Positions 34,932-44,900 of a DNA stretch of 64,000 nt are shown here, one piece after another. This DNA comes from Epichloe hybrida (taxonomy: Eukaryota; Ascomycota; Sordariomycetes; Hypocreales; Clavicipitaceae), in assembly GCA_019022495.1 (NCBI GenBank), contig JAFEKR010000002.1:4464001-4528000 (forward strand), read 5' to 3'. The translations under genes and the position numbers were made by a program. The notes beneath the pieces were generated by a model that was not told where the DNA came from, did not search any database, and saw only the letters and a program-made list of their open reading frames with translations. Position 1 is the stretch's first letter. Each line of letters opens with the position of its first letter.

Positions 34932-37900
34932 GTTTGCGAGTTGGAATGTGTGCGTGCGTTGATTATTGACAACGAAGGTATGCTGGATTGTCCAAATCGT
35001 AATCGGGGTCTGATGTGTCCGTCAGTTCAAGCGCGATGGGGTATTTGCGATATGCAAATCACTGTTCTGAAAAGCAAGCATGATGTGTACGAGACGAACC
35101 TTGCTTGCCTGCGAGCCGAAGTGGCCGAAGTGGTTCAGTAGGGTCCTACAGAGAATCAAACGATGATGAAAGAAGAGAAGAGGAGGAGAGGGGGAAGGGA
35201 GGGGGGGTGGCTATTTGTCCTCGGCGGCCTGAGGTGGTTTGAGGTGAACCCAGCTGCTTCCAGGTGCCCGGGCCTTGCTCTTTCGTTCGTCAGACCGGGC
35301 GGGGTAAGTGCTTCAGTGCCGTCAGTGATTTACGGGCGAGTCACTCGAGTGCTCACTGCTTAGGTACGTACGTATACTCCGTACAGTATGGACAAATTCG
35401 AGTGGGCGGGTACTCCGTACTCAACCGCTGGTCTTGGGCTGCTTGCTGAGCACTTTTAGGGGGCCCGTTGGGGCTTAGCGCTGCACTGCGAGCAGCCGCT
35501 GTCCTCTGATCCTCTGGGGTAAAAATCCGGGGAAGCCTGTCATTGACCCACCGCTGGGTGGTCTCACTGGTCTGACCCTCAATTACCTGGCGGAGGATCG
35601 AAGGGCTTTCGCTTTGCTACATGTATCTATCTATGCCGTCTGCCTGCATCGATGAAGTTTGGCGGGAGGCAACGGGGTGGTAGGAAACAACATGCAGTGA
35701 TCATGGTCCCTGAAGACTGTCCAGGACGCAAGAGAGAGAGAAGGGTGACGTGCCATGACGTGCCATGACCTTTTGAGGGGAAACCCAGTGCGATGCAGGG
35801 ATCGACTGACCCCGCTGGCCGGAGAACTCGGGAGATCAAAGCACTTTGTGAAAGCTCGCCCTCAACATAGCTCGCACAGTGCCGTGCACGACGGTGACTC
35901 GGCTGAAACCTTGCCTTCGTGGTGCCCTCGTGGGTTGCAGCAACCTGCAGCAGAGCTTCGTCATCCGGCGGTCATTGGCTGTCCGTCGACGCCGTCCCTG
36001 CGTGGGCCATTCAATAGTGTTCCGTATGTACTCCGTATATTGTGTAGCCAACTAACCAACCACGATTTCCCGCGCCTGTTCCTGACCTTGGCCTGGTATC
36101 ACAGGTATCACATTCCTTGTTGGATGACGGCATCTCGAAACTTCAATTCGACATCAGTTCATCTTGGAATATCATCGTCTGTTCAATGCAAGCCCGCTAA
36201 TGAGGAATACTTGTTCACGTGCTATCATGACACTATTGGATCCAATTAATAAGCTCACCCACCACCTACCTTCCTTGCCTATCTATCCCTTTGACAAGTG
36301 GCAAGGCCTCAGGCAGGAGCCGGGACCCACCCATATTCTCGTATGTGTGAGTCGTTTTTTACGGATCATGGTGCCTTATTCTGTTGAGTCCACATCTTGA
36401 TTCGCTACTCCGTATCCGTACATACGGAGTACATACGGAGTACATAATCAAAGGAATGACGAATGCAGCGGTGGACCTCAATGGCACCTGACAGCTGACA
36501 GGGAACGAGTTGGCCCCATCAGGTGCTTGTAGCGGGGGGACCTCGAGTAGAGCGACATCCACTGCCCGAAGAGGTTTGTACATGTCTGTGAATGCAACCC
36601 TCTCTTCCAAGTGGGCATAATTTGCGACGAAAAGAAATGTGATACGGACGTACTCACTCACTTGGGTTGACGTCGGGTATCGGGCTCAGATTAACAATGA
36701 ACAGTTCCATCTTGTCATGTCATGCATGTCTGGGGCTTTTGAGCTTCTCGGTTCGAGCTACCCGGGACTTGGCCGAAAACATGACTGTGGGCCCACGTTT
36801 TGACAAGTCTCTGTGGTTGGGCCCATATAATACCACGTTGGATATATTTCAGCAAGGGTGCTGGCCCTGTGCAACACTGAGTGCTTCTCCATTTCCTGGC
36901 GCAATTTCCGAATGTGTCACCTCCATATCCGACTGGACATATTCGAATGATGCAGTCCATGTCAACTGTGGCCTGGAACATCGGCCTGTCCCCGAAGGCG
37001 AAGGTGCACCATGGCTACAGCAACTCTACAAGGAGCCGCTATAGCGAGCGGCTTTCCCGTCCGAGGGTTCGCCTCGACACCTCGCGGAGCGGACCCTGGA
37101 AATCCGGCATGGCGACGATCCAGCCCCGGCTCAACATGTCTTCTGCTACGAGGATGAAATGAGTTATCCCACGCATTGGAATCGACTCCAACTCCAGGTC
37201 AACTGGATGGCATGGTTTGTTTGTGTAACAATGATTCGCAAGACCCGGTCTGTACAGTCTGTCATGTGTCTTGCATTTGGCCCCCTTTTTTTTTTTTTTT
37301 TTTTTTTGCTGCTCCCAGCCAAAGCAAATAATGCACGAGACGGCCGTCGCGGTTGAAGAATGGTGTTAGGTATGTCAGGTCTTATTTATGGTTTGGAACG
37401 GCAGACCCGTCTTGGTTCTCGTCTGCCGTGCCGTGTCCGAGTCCTGAGCCGAGGCGACAGCGGGAGAATTGTCTCATTTCACAACATGAATTTTTCATCA
37501 CTCGGCCGAGTTGGCGTCGATCATCAACGGTGCCTTTTCCAACCCCTTTGCATCTTCAGCTACATAGGACAGCTGCATAGGACGGGGGCGACATAAACAA
37601 CTACTTCCTTCCATCTTCCGGACACTTCCCCATTCCCACCAACCCTCGAGAGCTTGGCAGTAAAGTTCCTTGGCAGTCAAATTCATGAATTCTTCGAAAA
37701 AATCACGTAAATGACATGCAAAAATAGGCACCCCCCCGTAATTACTGCATCCGGGTCTTTCCCGACCTCTACTCAGGTCACAGGACGGGTCCAGACTCCA
37801 GAGCCAGAAGGCGCCATTGACGTATATACTAGAGGATCCCAGATGAGAGGCCACTTGAGATGATGACGAGATTAAAGACCCGGAGTCATGAATCCGAATA

Positions 37901-38227
37901 GAGTATTGATAGAGTGACACGGGGGAGAAGCGAGATCGACGGCGGGTCACAGCATGCTCACCCCGAACTCACCTTCACTTCACAATGCACATCACCTTGA
38001 ACCCCAACAACGTGGCAAGCGCCGCCGCAACTCACTACTTAATACACGCAATGAATCCGAGCTCCATTCGTAAAACTCCATAGGCCTCCTGATTTCTCAT
38101 ACAAGCCTACTCCTTTCCCGCCACATCTTCTCCCTCACCTAGCCGACATCATCTCAACATCATCTCCAATTATACACCCACAACTTTTATAACTCTCCCC
38201 CCCCCCCCAACCGTCGGCACCATCCCC
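34932..38227. other. long gene-poor region with TACGGAGTAC motifs
   Basis: About 3.3 kb of normal composition without a gene I can support. It holds several copies of the near-palindrome TACTCCGTAC or TACGGAGTAC (35375, 35411, 36029, 36406, 36423, 36434) and a T run at about 37290-37308. Open frames such as 36667-37044 and 37498-37950 show no family features. Confidence 0.4.
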
Positions 38228-39196
38228 ATGGATCCTCATATTTGGCACGGCCTTCTGAACACACCTCCCAACTCCCGCGGACCCTCCTCCTCCTCTTCCT
38301 CTTCCTTCCCCTCAACATCCAGAGCACCACAACCATCAGGCGTCTTCAGAACTTCAATTCCCAAGTCAAACATCCCCAAGAGCCCTTCCTCCCTGCGAAC
38401 AAGTACAAGCACCTCCAAGACGCCCTCGACCACCCCGTTTCAACAGGAATCACCCACCCGGTTCCCATCCTCAAACCACCCTCGCCCCCGCCTCTGGCAC
38501 CAGGTAAAAAGCACAATGGAGAACGAAAGGCTCTTACGCCTCAAGTGCGACACCTACAGAACCAACCTCTCCCTCGCAAAAGTCACAAAGGAGAAGCTCG
38601 AGGGAAAGCTCGCCGCCGCCAAGACCACCATGGCCGACCAGAACAAGAACATCAGCACGCTGACGACCCAGCTCTCCCGCGCCCACAAGGAGCTCGAGAG
38701 CTCCAAGAGCCGCCTCGCCACCCTGGAGAAGCAGATGCAGGCCTCCGAGATGCAAAGGACGTGCGACGCCCTGCGCAGCCAGGTCGACAGCAAGACGTAC
38801 CAGGCCCGCGTGTACAAAGTTGCGCTGAAGGCGGCCCTCAAGCTCCCGGGGGTTGTTGCGTCGCAGGTGACGTACGCCTCGCTGCTGGAGATGACGGAGA
38901 GGCAGATGCAGAAGACGCACGACGAGAGGCTCGCCGACAAGCAGGAGATGGAGAGGCTTGCCCGTGCCCAGCAGGAGGAGCAGCCTCGCCGTGACTGCTG
39001 CCTGGCGGAGAGCGCTCTTCCCAGAAACGACAACACCGTGCGTGGCCTCGCGTCCGTGGCCGCCGACGAGCCGCAGACACCAGCAGGGACAAAACGAGGT
39101 GCCGAGTCGAACTCGGACTCTGACGCTGCGCCCATGGCCAAGATGAGGAGGTTGACGCCTCGACAGAGTCCTCGAAGGATAATCCACGACGATTAA
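38228..39196 (+). CDS. coiled-coil protein with C-terminal nuclear localisation-like segment
   Basis: A single exon of 322 residues starting in CCCCATGG. Residues 1-95 are Ser/Thr/Pro-rich and low-complexity. From about 98 to 175 the sequence is a heptad-rich coiled coil (NERLLRLKCDTY, KEKLEGKLAAAKTT, HKELESSKSRLATLEKQM). A second helical region runs from about 185 to 250 and ends in ERLARAQQEEQ. The C-terminus has the basic cluster AKMRRLTPRQSPRR, which looks like a nuclear signal. I recognise no named family; a structural or chromatin-associated role would be a guess. The start and absence of introns are supported by composition only. Confidence 0.65.
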   Translation: MDPHIWHGLLNTPPNSRGPSSSSSSSFPSTSRAPQPSGVFRTSIPKSNIPKSPSSLRTSTSTSKTPSTTPFQQESPTRFPSSNHPRPRLWHQVKSTMENERLLRLKCDTYRTNLSLAKVTKEKLEGKLAAAKTTMADQNKNISTLTTQLSRAHKELESSKSRLATLEKQMQASEMQRTCDALRSQVDSKTYQARVYKVALKAALKLPGVVASQVTYASLLEMTERQMQKTHDERLADKQEMERLARAQQEEQPRRDCCLAESALPRNDNTVRGLASVAADEPQTPAGTKRGAESNSDSDAAPMAKMRRLTPRQSPRRIIHDD

Positions 39197-39776
39197 GCAT
39201 GGGAGAGGGAGGGAGCCATTGTTACAAAGCTGGGTTTCGAAATTGGGGACAGGCCAGAGTTGCCTCCTTGATAAGCGTTCAAATGGAAGTATGATATGAT
39301 AGGCTGGGTGGCTGGGTTGATTAAAGACGATTTGCTTGGGCGAACTAGGCCCAAGACTTGGCGGCACACGCCATACAGGGAGAGAAACTTTGGGGTTGGG
39401 CTCGGGTTTGGGAATCATCACATAACATCAACCATCTGGTGCGTGTTGCGCAGAGCGTCGGGGGAACCATGAAACGCGGTAGAGACGCGAGTTGACTTGG
39501 CCATCGTGACTGACTAGAAGCTACAAAGAAATCAAAGGACAAGACAGGCTGAAAACTTGATCGCTCGCCCCAAGCTTTTTCCCATTATGAACCGTCTGCC
39601 GTTGGATGTTATGAAAAAGGAAAGATGAAGGAAATTTCGCATACAGAACCAACCCTGGTATGCGTTCATTCGCTCCCTTTAACGCCCTCTTCTCTCATCA
39701 TTATAGCTAGTACCCCCCCCCCCCCTTGTTCTGAATCCAAATATGCCTGCCCTAGTTTTCCACCCAGCATCGACCG
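39197..39776. other. convergent intergenic region
   Basis: The 3' ends of two genes face each other here. A C run of about 12 lies at 39714-39725. No gene is supported. Confidence 0.4.
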
Positions 39777-41050
39777 CTACGGTTGATGCTGCTGACCACC
39801 TACACCGGCACTTGCAGCGCTCTCACCGACCTTGACCTCGTCATCTGGCACTCCGATTGCCACACTGCCCGACGCACTCGCGATACTTTGCGCAGTCATG
39901 CCGCGCTCTCGATCTGGCCGTTGGGGCACGATGTTATCACGAGGACCAGCGATGCTCACTCCTCCAGAGGGAGCCACACTCACGCTGGCGGTCGTACTTA
40001 CGCTGTCACTTCTGGGACGGCCAACGTCACTTGCTCGTCTGCTGTGAACCACTCGCTCAAGTTCCCTGATGCGTCGTTTAAGGGTCTCGTTTTCCTTCTT
40101 TGCAGTCTCAAGTTCGTTTCTGTAAAAGGCGGTTTCTTCATATCTGGAAGTGGCCGGCATGAGGCCAGGGCTCATCTGCTCGCCATGACTAACGCTCCCG
40201 GGAGTAGCAGCGACCGAGTTCATGGAAACTGACGGTGCGTGGGGCACCCGTTGGCTGTGGAAATAGCTGGAAGGATCCAGAGCGCTTTGTTGTGGACCCG
40301 GCGAGTTAGTACGACTGATACGGGAATGGGAGCTCTGTCGCGAAAGCGGCATCGACTGCGCTGATCGTGGGACAGGGTGTCGCGCCTCATGCCACGAAGC
40401 GAGCTGCAACCCGGGATTCTGTGATGCCGAGGAAGAATTTCGGTGGTGTCTTCGTGACGTGGGAATCGTGAACCCCGAGCCGGAGAGGAGGGAGGATTCG
40501 GCGATGGGGTCGTGAGCAGAAGCCGAGGCCGATAGGGATGAAGCATTGGACACAACCGAATTATTCTGGGCAGCCCGGAGGAGGGACAGTTCGCGAGTCA
40601 ATCGGTTTACCTAGCATTCATCATGTCAGACACGGCCACACGTCCGAGGAGAGAGCTTCGTTGTTTACTACCCACCACCGCTTCCTGTTCTTTCTCCAGC
40701 TGCATATGTAGCTCAGATGCCGTTAAGGGACGGGGATGCCGCAAGGGTCCAGGTCCAGGTCCTACCGAAGAATCCCCAGATGACGGTGGTGGTTGGGGCT
40801 GCATTGGCCGAGTAGCAGTGAGTTGGGGCGAGGTAGCAGAGGAAGCGACAACAGGCTGGCTCAAGCTAGCACTGCGACTATGATGGCCATGGCTCACGGC
40901 ACTCTGGTTCGACGGAAGGATATTGATTAACGAAGAGGAAGGCGACGACGGTGCTGGGTGTGGCAGAGGAGCCATCTGTTGGGAAGACTGTCGACGAGAC
41001 ATGGCCGCTAGAGAATGTGGTGATGGAGGAACCGAGTTGAGATCAGGCAT
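39777..41050 (-). CDS. Ser/Pro-rich protein with a short C-terminal coiled coil
   Basis: Two exons (41050-40676, 40610-39777) give 402 residues; the intron joins KEQEAVV to NRLTRELSLLR. The N-terminus MPDLNSVPPSPHSLAAMSRR is followed by long Ser/Pro/Gln-rich disorder. A first short coiled coil spans the splice site (ELHMQLEKEQEAVVNRLTREL split across exons). A second is FYRNELETAKKENETLKRR at about 280-300, leading into RELERVVHSRRASDVGRP, which carries an RRAS-type basophilic kinase site. The pattern is common in conserved but uncharacterised Pezizomycotina proteins. Function is unknown. Confidence 0.75.
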
Positions 41051-41784
41051 GGTTTTGGGAGAGAAAGCTAAGATCGAGCCAACCCTTTCGGAGAGGAGGG
41101 AGAGGCAAAGGAGGAAATGTTAGTTCGTCTCGTGGCTCTTTCTGGCGGATGCGCGAAAAAAAAAAAAAAAAAAAAAGTATCAGCTAGACAGCCGGGAGAA
41201 GCAAAGGAAAAGTTATATGGGTAGCAAACAGTGAAAGGAGGTCTGCGACGTTGAACCTGACCCGTTGTTCGTTGTTGGATCGTGGCAGCTTGAGGAAGAA
41301 GAAAGATCAGCCATTTCGAAAAGGGACCAGACCACCTGAGACGAGGCATTGGAGGTGGGGCGCTCTGGTCTGGTTGGCCTGATTTGCCCGTCTTGTGCCG
41401 TCTGTGCCCTTTGATCAGTGAGTGTGGAGTCTGGACTGCGGACTGCGGACGCGGCGGGGGGATGGTGGGGGGGCCTGGCGGCACTACGGCTTGTCGACAC
41501 GGGCACCGGGGCACTAAACTCGTTTGGCTCCAGGGCAGCGGCACCGACAGCGATGGGCCTGCGCGCCATCCACAGTGGGTTTGTAGCCGTCATCTTGACG
41601 TCGTCTTCTTCACTCTCAGTGCGCGCAAAGCAAATAAACGGGACCCTGGGATGATGTAAACAAGCCCACAGCCGAGTCATCAACACTGATGACGGCATGG
41701 GAATGTCGCGCAGCATATAAAAGAGCGCTTCCCCCCGCCCTAAAGCACTTCTTCTCTCTTTACGACATACTCTCCATCTACGTC
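41051..41784. other. divergent promoter region
   Basis: Shared upstream region of two divergently transcribed genes. An A run lies at 41157-41176. A clear TATA box is annotated separately. Confidence 0.4.
41716..41723 (+). promoter_or_regulatory. TATA box of the 74-residue protein gene
   Basis: CATATAAAAG lies 62-69 bases before the start codon, with a CT-rich stretch between, a typical fungal TATA promoter for a strongly regulated gene. Confidence 0.6.
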
Positions 41785-42082
41785 ATGGCTGAATCTCCAC
41801 CTTCAGAGCGCCAGAGCGGCAAGCAGCTTCATGAAACACCCGGTGACGGCGACGGGTTCGGCACGTCCAAGGTGGGCAACAAAAACCAGGAGAACAAGTC
41901 AGATGCCACGGTATGGTGACGACAATCGCTCTTTTGATTCTGATCTCTGATGGATGAAAAGTTTTAACCAAGTCCCTTGACAGCGTCTCGAATCTAATCC
42001 GAAAGGCCCATTGGACGATGAGTTGAAAAAGAAGTTTACAAAGGGTGAAGGCAACAGCGTCGGGGCCAATGTACAAAAATAG
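41785..42082 (+). CDS. small conserved fungal protein (74 aa)
   Basis: Two exons (41785-41910, 41984-42082). The protein is short, very polar and without hydrophobic segments. It starts MAESPPSERQSGKQLHETPG and ends with RLESNPKGPLDDELKKKF and a short tail. I have seen this type of small hydrophilic protein, with the N-x-KGPL-D/E core, widely in filamentous ascomycetes; members are thought to be abundant in spores or under stress, but I cannot confirm that here. The strong TATA promoter fits a highly inducible gene. It is convergent with the RRM gene, with only 172 bases between stop codons. Confidence 0.75.
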
Positions 42083-42254
42083 ATTTTGGCGTTCTTTCCT
42101 CGACTAATTCATAACAGAGATGTTCCAGAGCATCTTTGCAATTGCATTGTATTCATAACTTAAAAACTTGCCATATTCTTTGGAACCAACTCAGTGAGCA
42201 TACACAACCCAAACGAAAGATAATGTCCTCCCCCCCCCCTACAATCCCAGGTCC

Positions 42255-43253
42255 TCAAGTAGCCTTCCCATCAGCTGCCTTGAAGGCAGACGATACAGAT
42301 GGGTTATTCTCAGCCCCAAGGGCACCACCGGCACCAGCATCGGCACCAGCGGTAGCACCAACACCAACGACACCAGAACTGGTACCTGAGCCAGAAACAA
42401 CACCAGCGCCAGAGCTGGGAGTGGAGCCGGGAGCATCAGTGGTGGATGTCTTTTCAGAAGTCTCCTTGGGGGGTTCCTTGCCAAAGACTCTCTCCAATCC
42501 GGCAGCCTTGTAGGCGCTGCCGCCATGCTCCTCCTTTTTCAAATCGGCGAGACGTCGAGCCTCGGCGTGAATGTCTTGCACCTGGCGCGTGCTGTCTGTG
42601 TAAAACTTGGCAATCTTCTTGCCAGTGGGGTTGTTGCTCGCCTTTTCAAAGTATGAGCCAATGCCAGTCAAGAAGGAATTGGCTCGCTGCATGATGCCGT
42701 AGCTCTCGTCAGTCGCCTTGGCGCGGTCGGTAGCATGATACTTCTTGTCAAGGTTCTGGATGGTGGTGAGAAAGCGGCTTGAGACGTTGTGCTTGGTGTC
42801 GAGTTCAATAGCGCGCTCGAGGGCAACATCGCCGACAACGTAGCCATGGGCAAGGTATTCGGCCAAGATGCGGGAGCGGGGCTTCTCTTCCTGGGTGATG
42901 TCCTCGGAGTCGCGCTCATCATTCTTAGTGTAGTGGCTGCCGTCGTCATCGGTGCTGCCGTTTGCACTGACGACAGTGATGTGATTGGGTCCCAGCTGGG
43001 TGTTGTTCAGCAGGAGGGCCGTCTTCATGGCCGTCTCCTTCTCGAAGGTGACCTCTGCGGACTTGGCCTCTGCATCAGGTGTGACCTTGAACTCGGCAAT
43101 CTTGCCACTGAGAAGGACTAGGTTAGAATCTCATTCCAATACTGCTGTTGCATACGGTTCAAAGACTTACCAGAAACTGAAGAAGTTCTTGACTTCGGCA
43201 TCGCTCGTCGACGAAGCGATGTTCTTGACGTAAACAGTTGCGTTGGCGGCCAT
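42255..43253 (-). CDS. vip1: RRM RNA-binding protein, Vip1-like
   Basis: Two exons (43253-43171, 43107-42255) give 311 residues. Residues 5-75 form one RNA recognition motif. RNP2 is TVYVKNI, and the helix plus turn is SDAEVKNFFSFCGKI, completed across the intron. The RNP1-position strand is AEVTFEKETAMKTALLL. The region from about 110 to 230 is a conserved helical module (RILAEYLAHGYVVGDVALE, TDRAKATDESYGIMQRANSF, GKKIAKFYTDSTRQVQDIHAEARRL). The C-terminus is a Gly/Ala/Thr-rich low-complexity tail. This architecture matches fission yeast Vip1 and its filamentous homologues, predicted RNA-binding proteins of unclear role. Targets are unknown. Confidence 0.85.
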
Positions 43254-44002
43254 TGTTGTTACCCCGCTATCAGATGAGATTTGTGGTGTGTGATGTGACA
43301 GCTGGCTTTGTTATTGATATCAACGCAGTGGAATACTTGACGTTTGTTTAATCTGACTTGAAGTTGAAGAGGAAGTGAGGATGGGTTTTGGATTTCGGCA
43401 GAGCTTTTTCAAACAAGGGTGATGATGTAGGATCGAAGGAGGAACACGGACTCGGCGCGTGTTATTAGACGATGACATCGGGAGCTCCTGGGGTGAGACT
43501 GGAGCGGGGCAAAGTCGCAACGTCATCAAGGCAGGAGGGTGGCAGGGCCTTGTTTGCATGTGCCCTCTTGCCCTCTTGTCAATGACGACACAATTGCTGC
43601 CACCCACGGCTCGTTCCTGCCAGTGTGAGCCGCGACCTGTGTTGACAGCCTGCCAGTGTGCGCGCATATTGAAGTCACTTCTGCATCATGCCAGAGAACT
43701 TCCGGGTGTAAATAGTGCCAAGCAGCATTCGTGTAAACGTCATGTCAGGATAAGAACCTAATTCTATCCTGCCGAGCATTAAATAAATAATAGATTCGTT
43801 ACTCGGAGGCTTCGAGCTAGATTCCGATAAAAGGAGCGGTGTGGGTGTGGGCCGGACCTGTCATCCTTTTCTTGACCCGCGTGGCTAGGCATTTAAAAAA
43901 AAAACGATTTTGTTCTCATCAGAGAAAGAAAATTCTGCAAGACATTCTCCGTACATAGAAGCTAGAAAGCTCGACATGACTTGACACCCCTCCCCCTTTT
44001 GC
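43254..44002. other. intergenic; no convincing gene
   Basis: Upstream region of the RRM gene and downstream of the secreted protein. Open frames on both strands lack features; an A run lies near 43892-43903. Confidence 0.4.
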
Positions 44003-44475
44003 TCACGGCGAGCAGAACCTTCGCCCAGCATGATGCTCGCCCCCACATTCAATATCCCCGAACGTATTTGCTGTTTCTACAGTTACCCATCTAGGGGCGT
44101 CAAAAAAAGCGTCTTTATTAGTGGAAAGGTAATCACACTAGAGCGCAGTTAGCATTAGGACTACTAAAAGGGAAGGGACAATATGTATGTATGTGTTATA
44201 TTTAGTTATCTTACGCAATAGGTATGAAGGCCTTGAGCTTCGCAACCGCCATCGCCATAGGCTCCGTGGTTACAGTGCATTAGTCTGCTCCCTTCTGGAT
44301 GCCATGTCCATTTTGGGTTTGGGTTTGGGTTTGGGTTTGGGTTTGGTTCTGGTTCTGGGTCTGGTTCTGGGTCTGGTTCTGGGTCTAGGGTTGGATCAAG
44401 AGGGGTGCCATGAAAATTCAAGGCCATGGCCGCCAGTGGGATTAAGAGGAGAAAGATGAGCTTTATTTTAGCCAT
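44003..44475 (-). CDS. small secreted six-cysteine protein with Asx-Pro/Glu-Pro repeat (effector-like)
   Basis: Two exons (44475-44215, 44137-44003) give 131 residues. Without the intron the frame ends two codons past the donor. The 77-base intron has GTAAGA, a TGCTAAC branch site ten bases or so before the CTAG acceptor, and a good frame beyond. Residues 1-18 are a signal peptide (basic start, then LIFLLLIPLAAMA). Residues 27-54 are a Pro-repeat of DPEP and NPNP units, encoded by TTTGGG-type repeats. The mature domain has six cysteines (68, 78, 87, 88, 118, 129), including an adjacent pair in HTYCCDY, suggesting three disulfides. I recognise the general small-secreted-protein pattern but no named family. 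It lies about 430 bases from a transposon island. Confidence 0.75.
44299..44391. repeat. TTTGGG / TTCTGG microsatellite within the secreted protein gene
   Basis: About seven TTTGGG-like hexamers followed by TTCTGG/GTCTGG hexamers. On the minus strand they encode the Asn-Pro and Asp-Pro-Glu-Pro repeats. It is coding, not an internal telomere tract. Confidence 0.85.
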
Positions 44476-44900
44476 CTAGTACAGATTGGATTGGATTAGA
44501 TTGGGTTCGCAAGTGGGAAGAAGGACTTTTCTAGCACTAGTCAAAATATGCTAGCAGGCTGCCTTTATATATACTCACGAAACGGAATCTCTAGAAGCCT
44601 GCTAGGAAGTGATTCATGTTCTTGAAAAATTCATTACATAATTATCATACGATTATCCTTAGTCTATACGAAGTACATAACCATCGTATTCCTATGTAGA
44701 GTGACGAGTCCCTGTAAGCCTCCTTTTGCGCACACCAAGCACTCGCCATTGATCGCCATTATATTACCCGTCATGGTGGGGCCCAATAAACGCCCCTCCC
44801 ACGAGGGGCACCAACGATTTGGCGGGAAACGAGGTTAACAAAACGCTCTTATAGGAACAAAAGAAACCATGCATGATAATATTACCGCAAATCGCTTTTA
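44476..44900. other. promoter of the secreted protein and edge of the AT island
   Basis: Contains the TATA box of the secreted protein and otherwise no gene. It ends at the target-site TTA of the transposon. Confidence 0.4.
44562..44573 (-). promoter_or_regulatory. TATA box of the secreted protein gene
   Basis: On the minus strand TATATATAAAGG lies about 90 bases before the start codon, supporting the gene call. Confidence 0.6.

Noticed and set aside
36667..37950. Frames of 125-150 codons in the gene-poor region
   Set aside because: Similar frames occur on the other strand, with no signal peptide, domain or intron support.
38534..39421. Long minus-strand frame opposite the coiled-coil protein
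   Set aside because: Leucine-rich antisense translation of coiled-coil codons; the plus frame is the sensible protein.
44299..44340. TTTGGG repeats as an internal telomere tract
   Set aside because: Fungal telomere units are usually TTAGGG, the repeat is coding on the other strand, and it lies within a supported gene.
44187..44459. Plus-strand frame with Gly-Leu repeats
   Set aside because: Antisense shadow of the hexamer repeat in the secreted protein gene.
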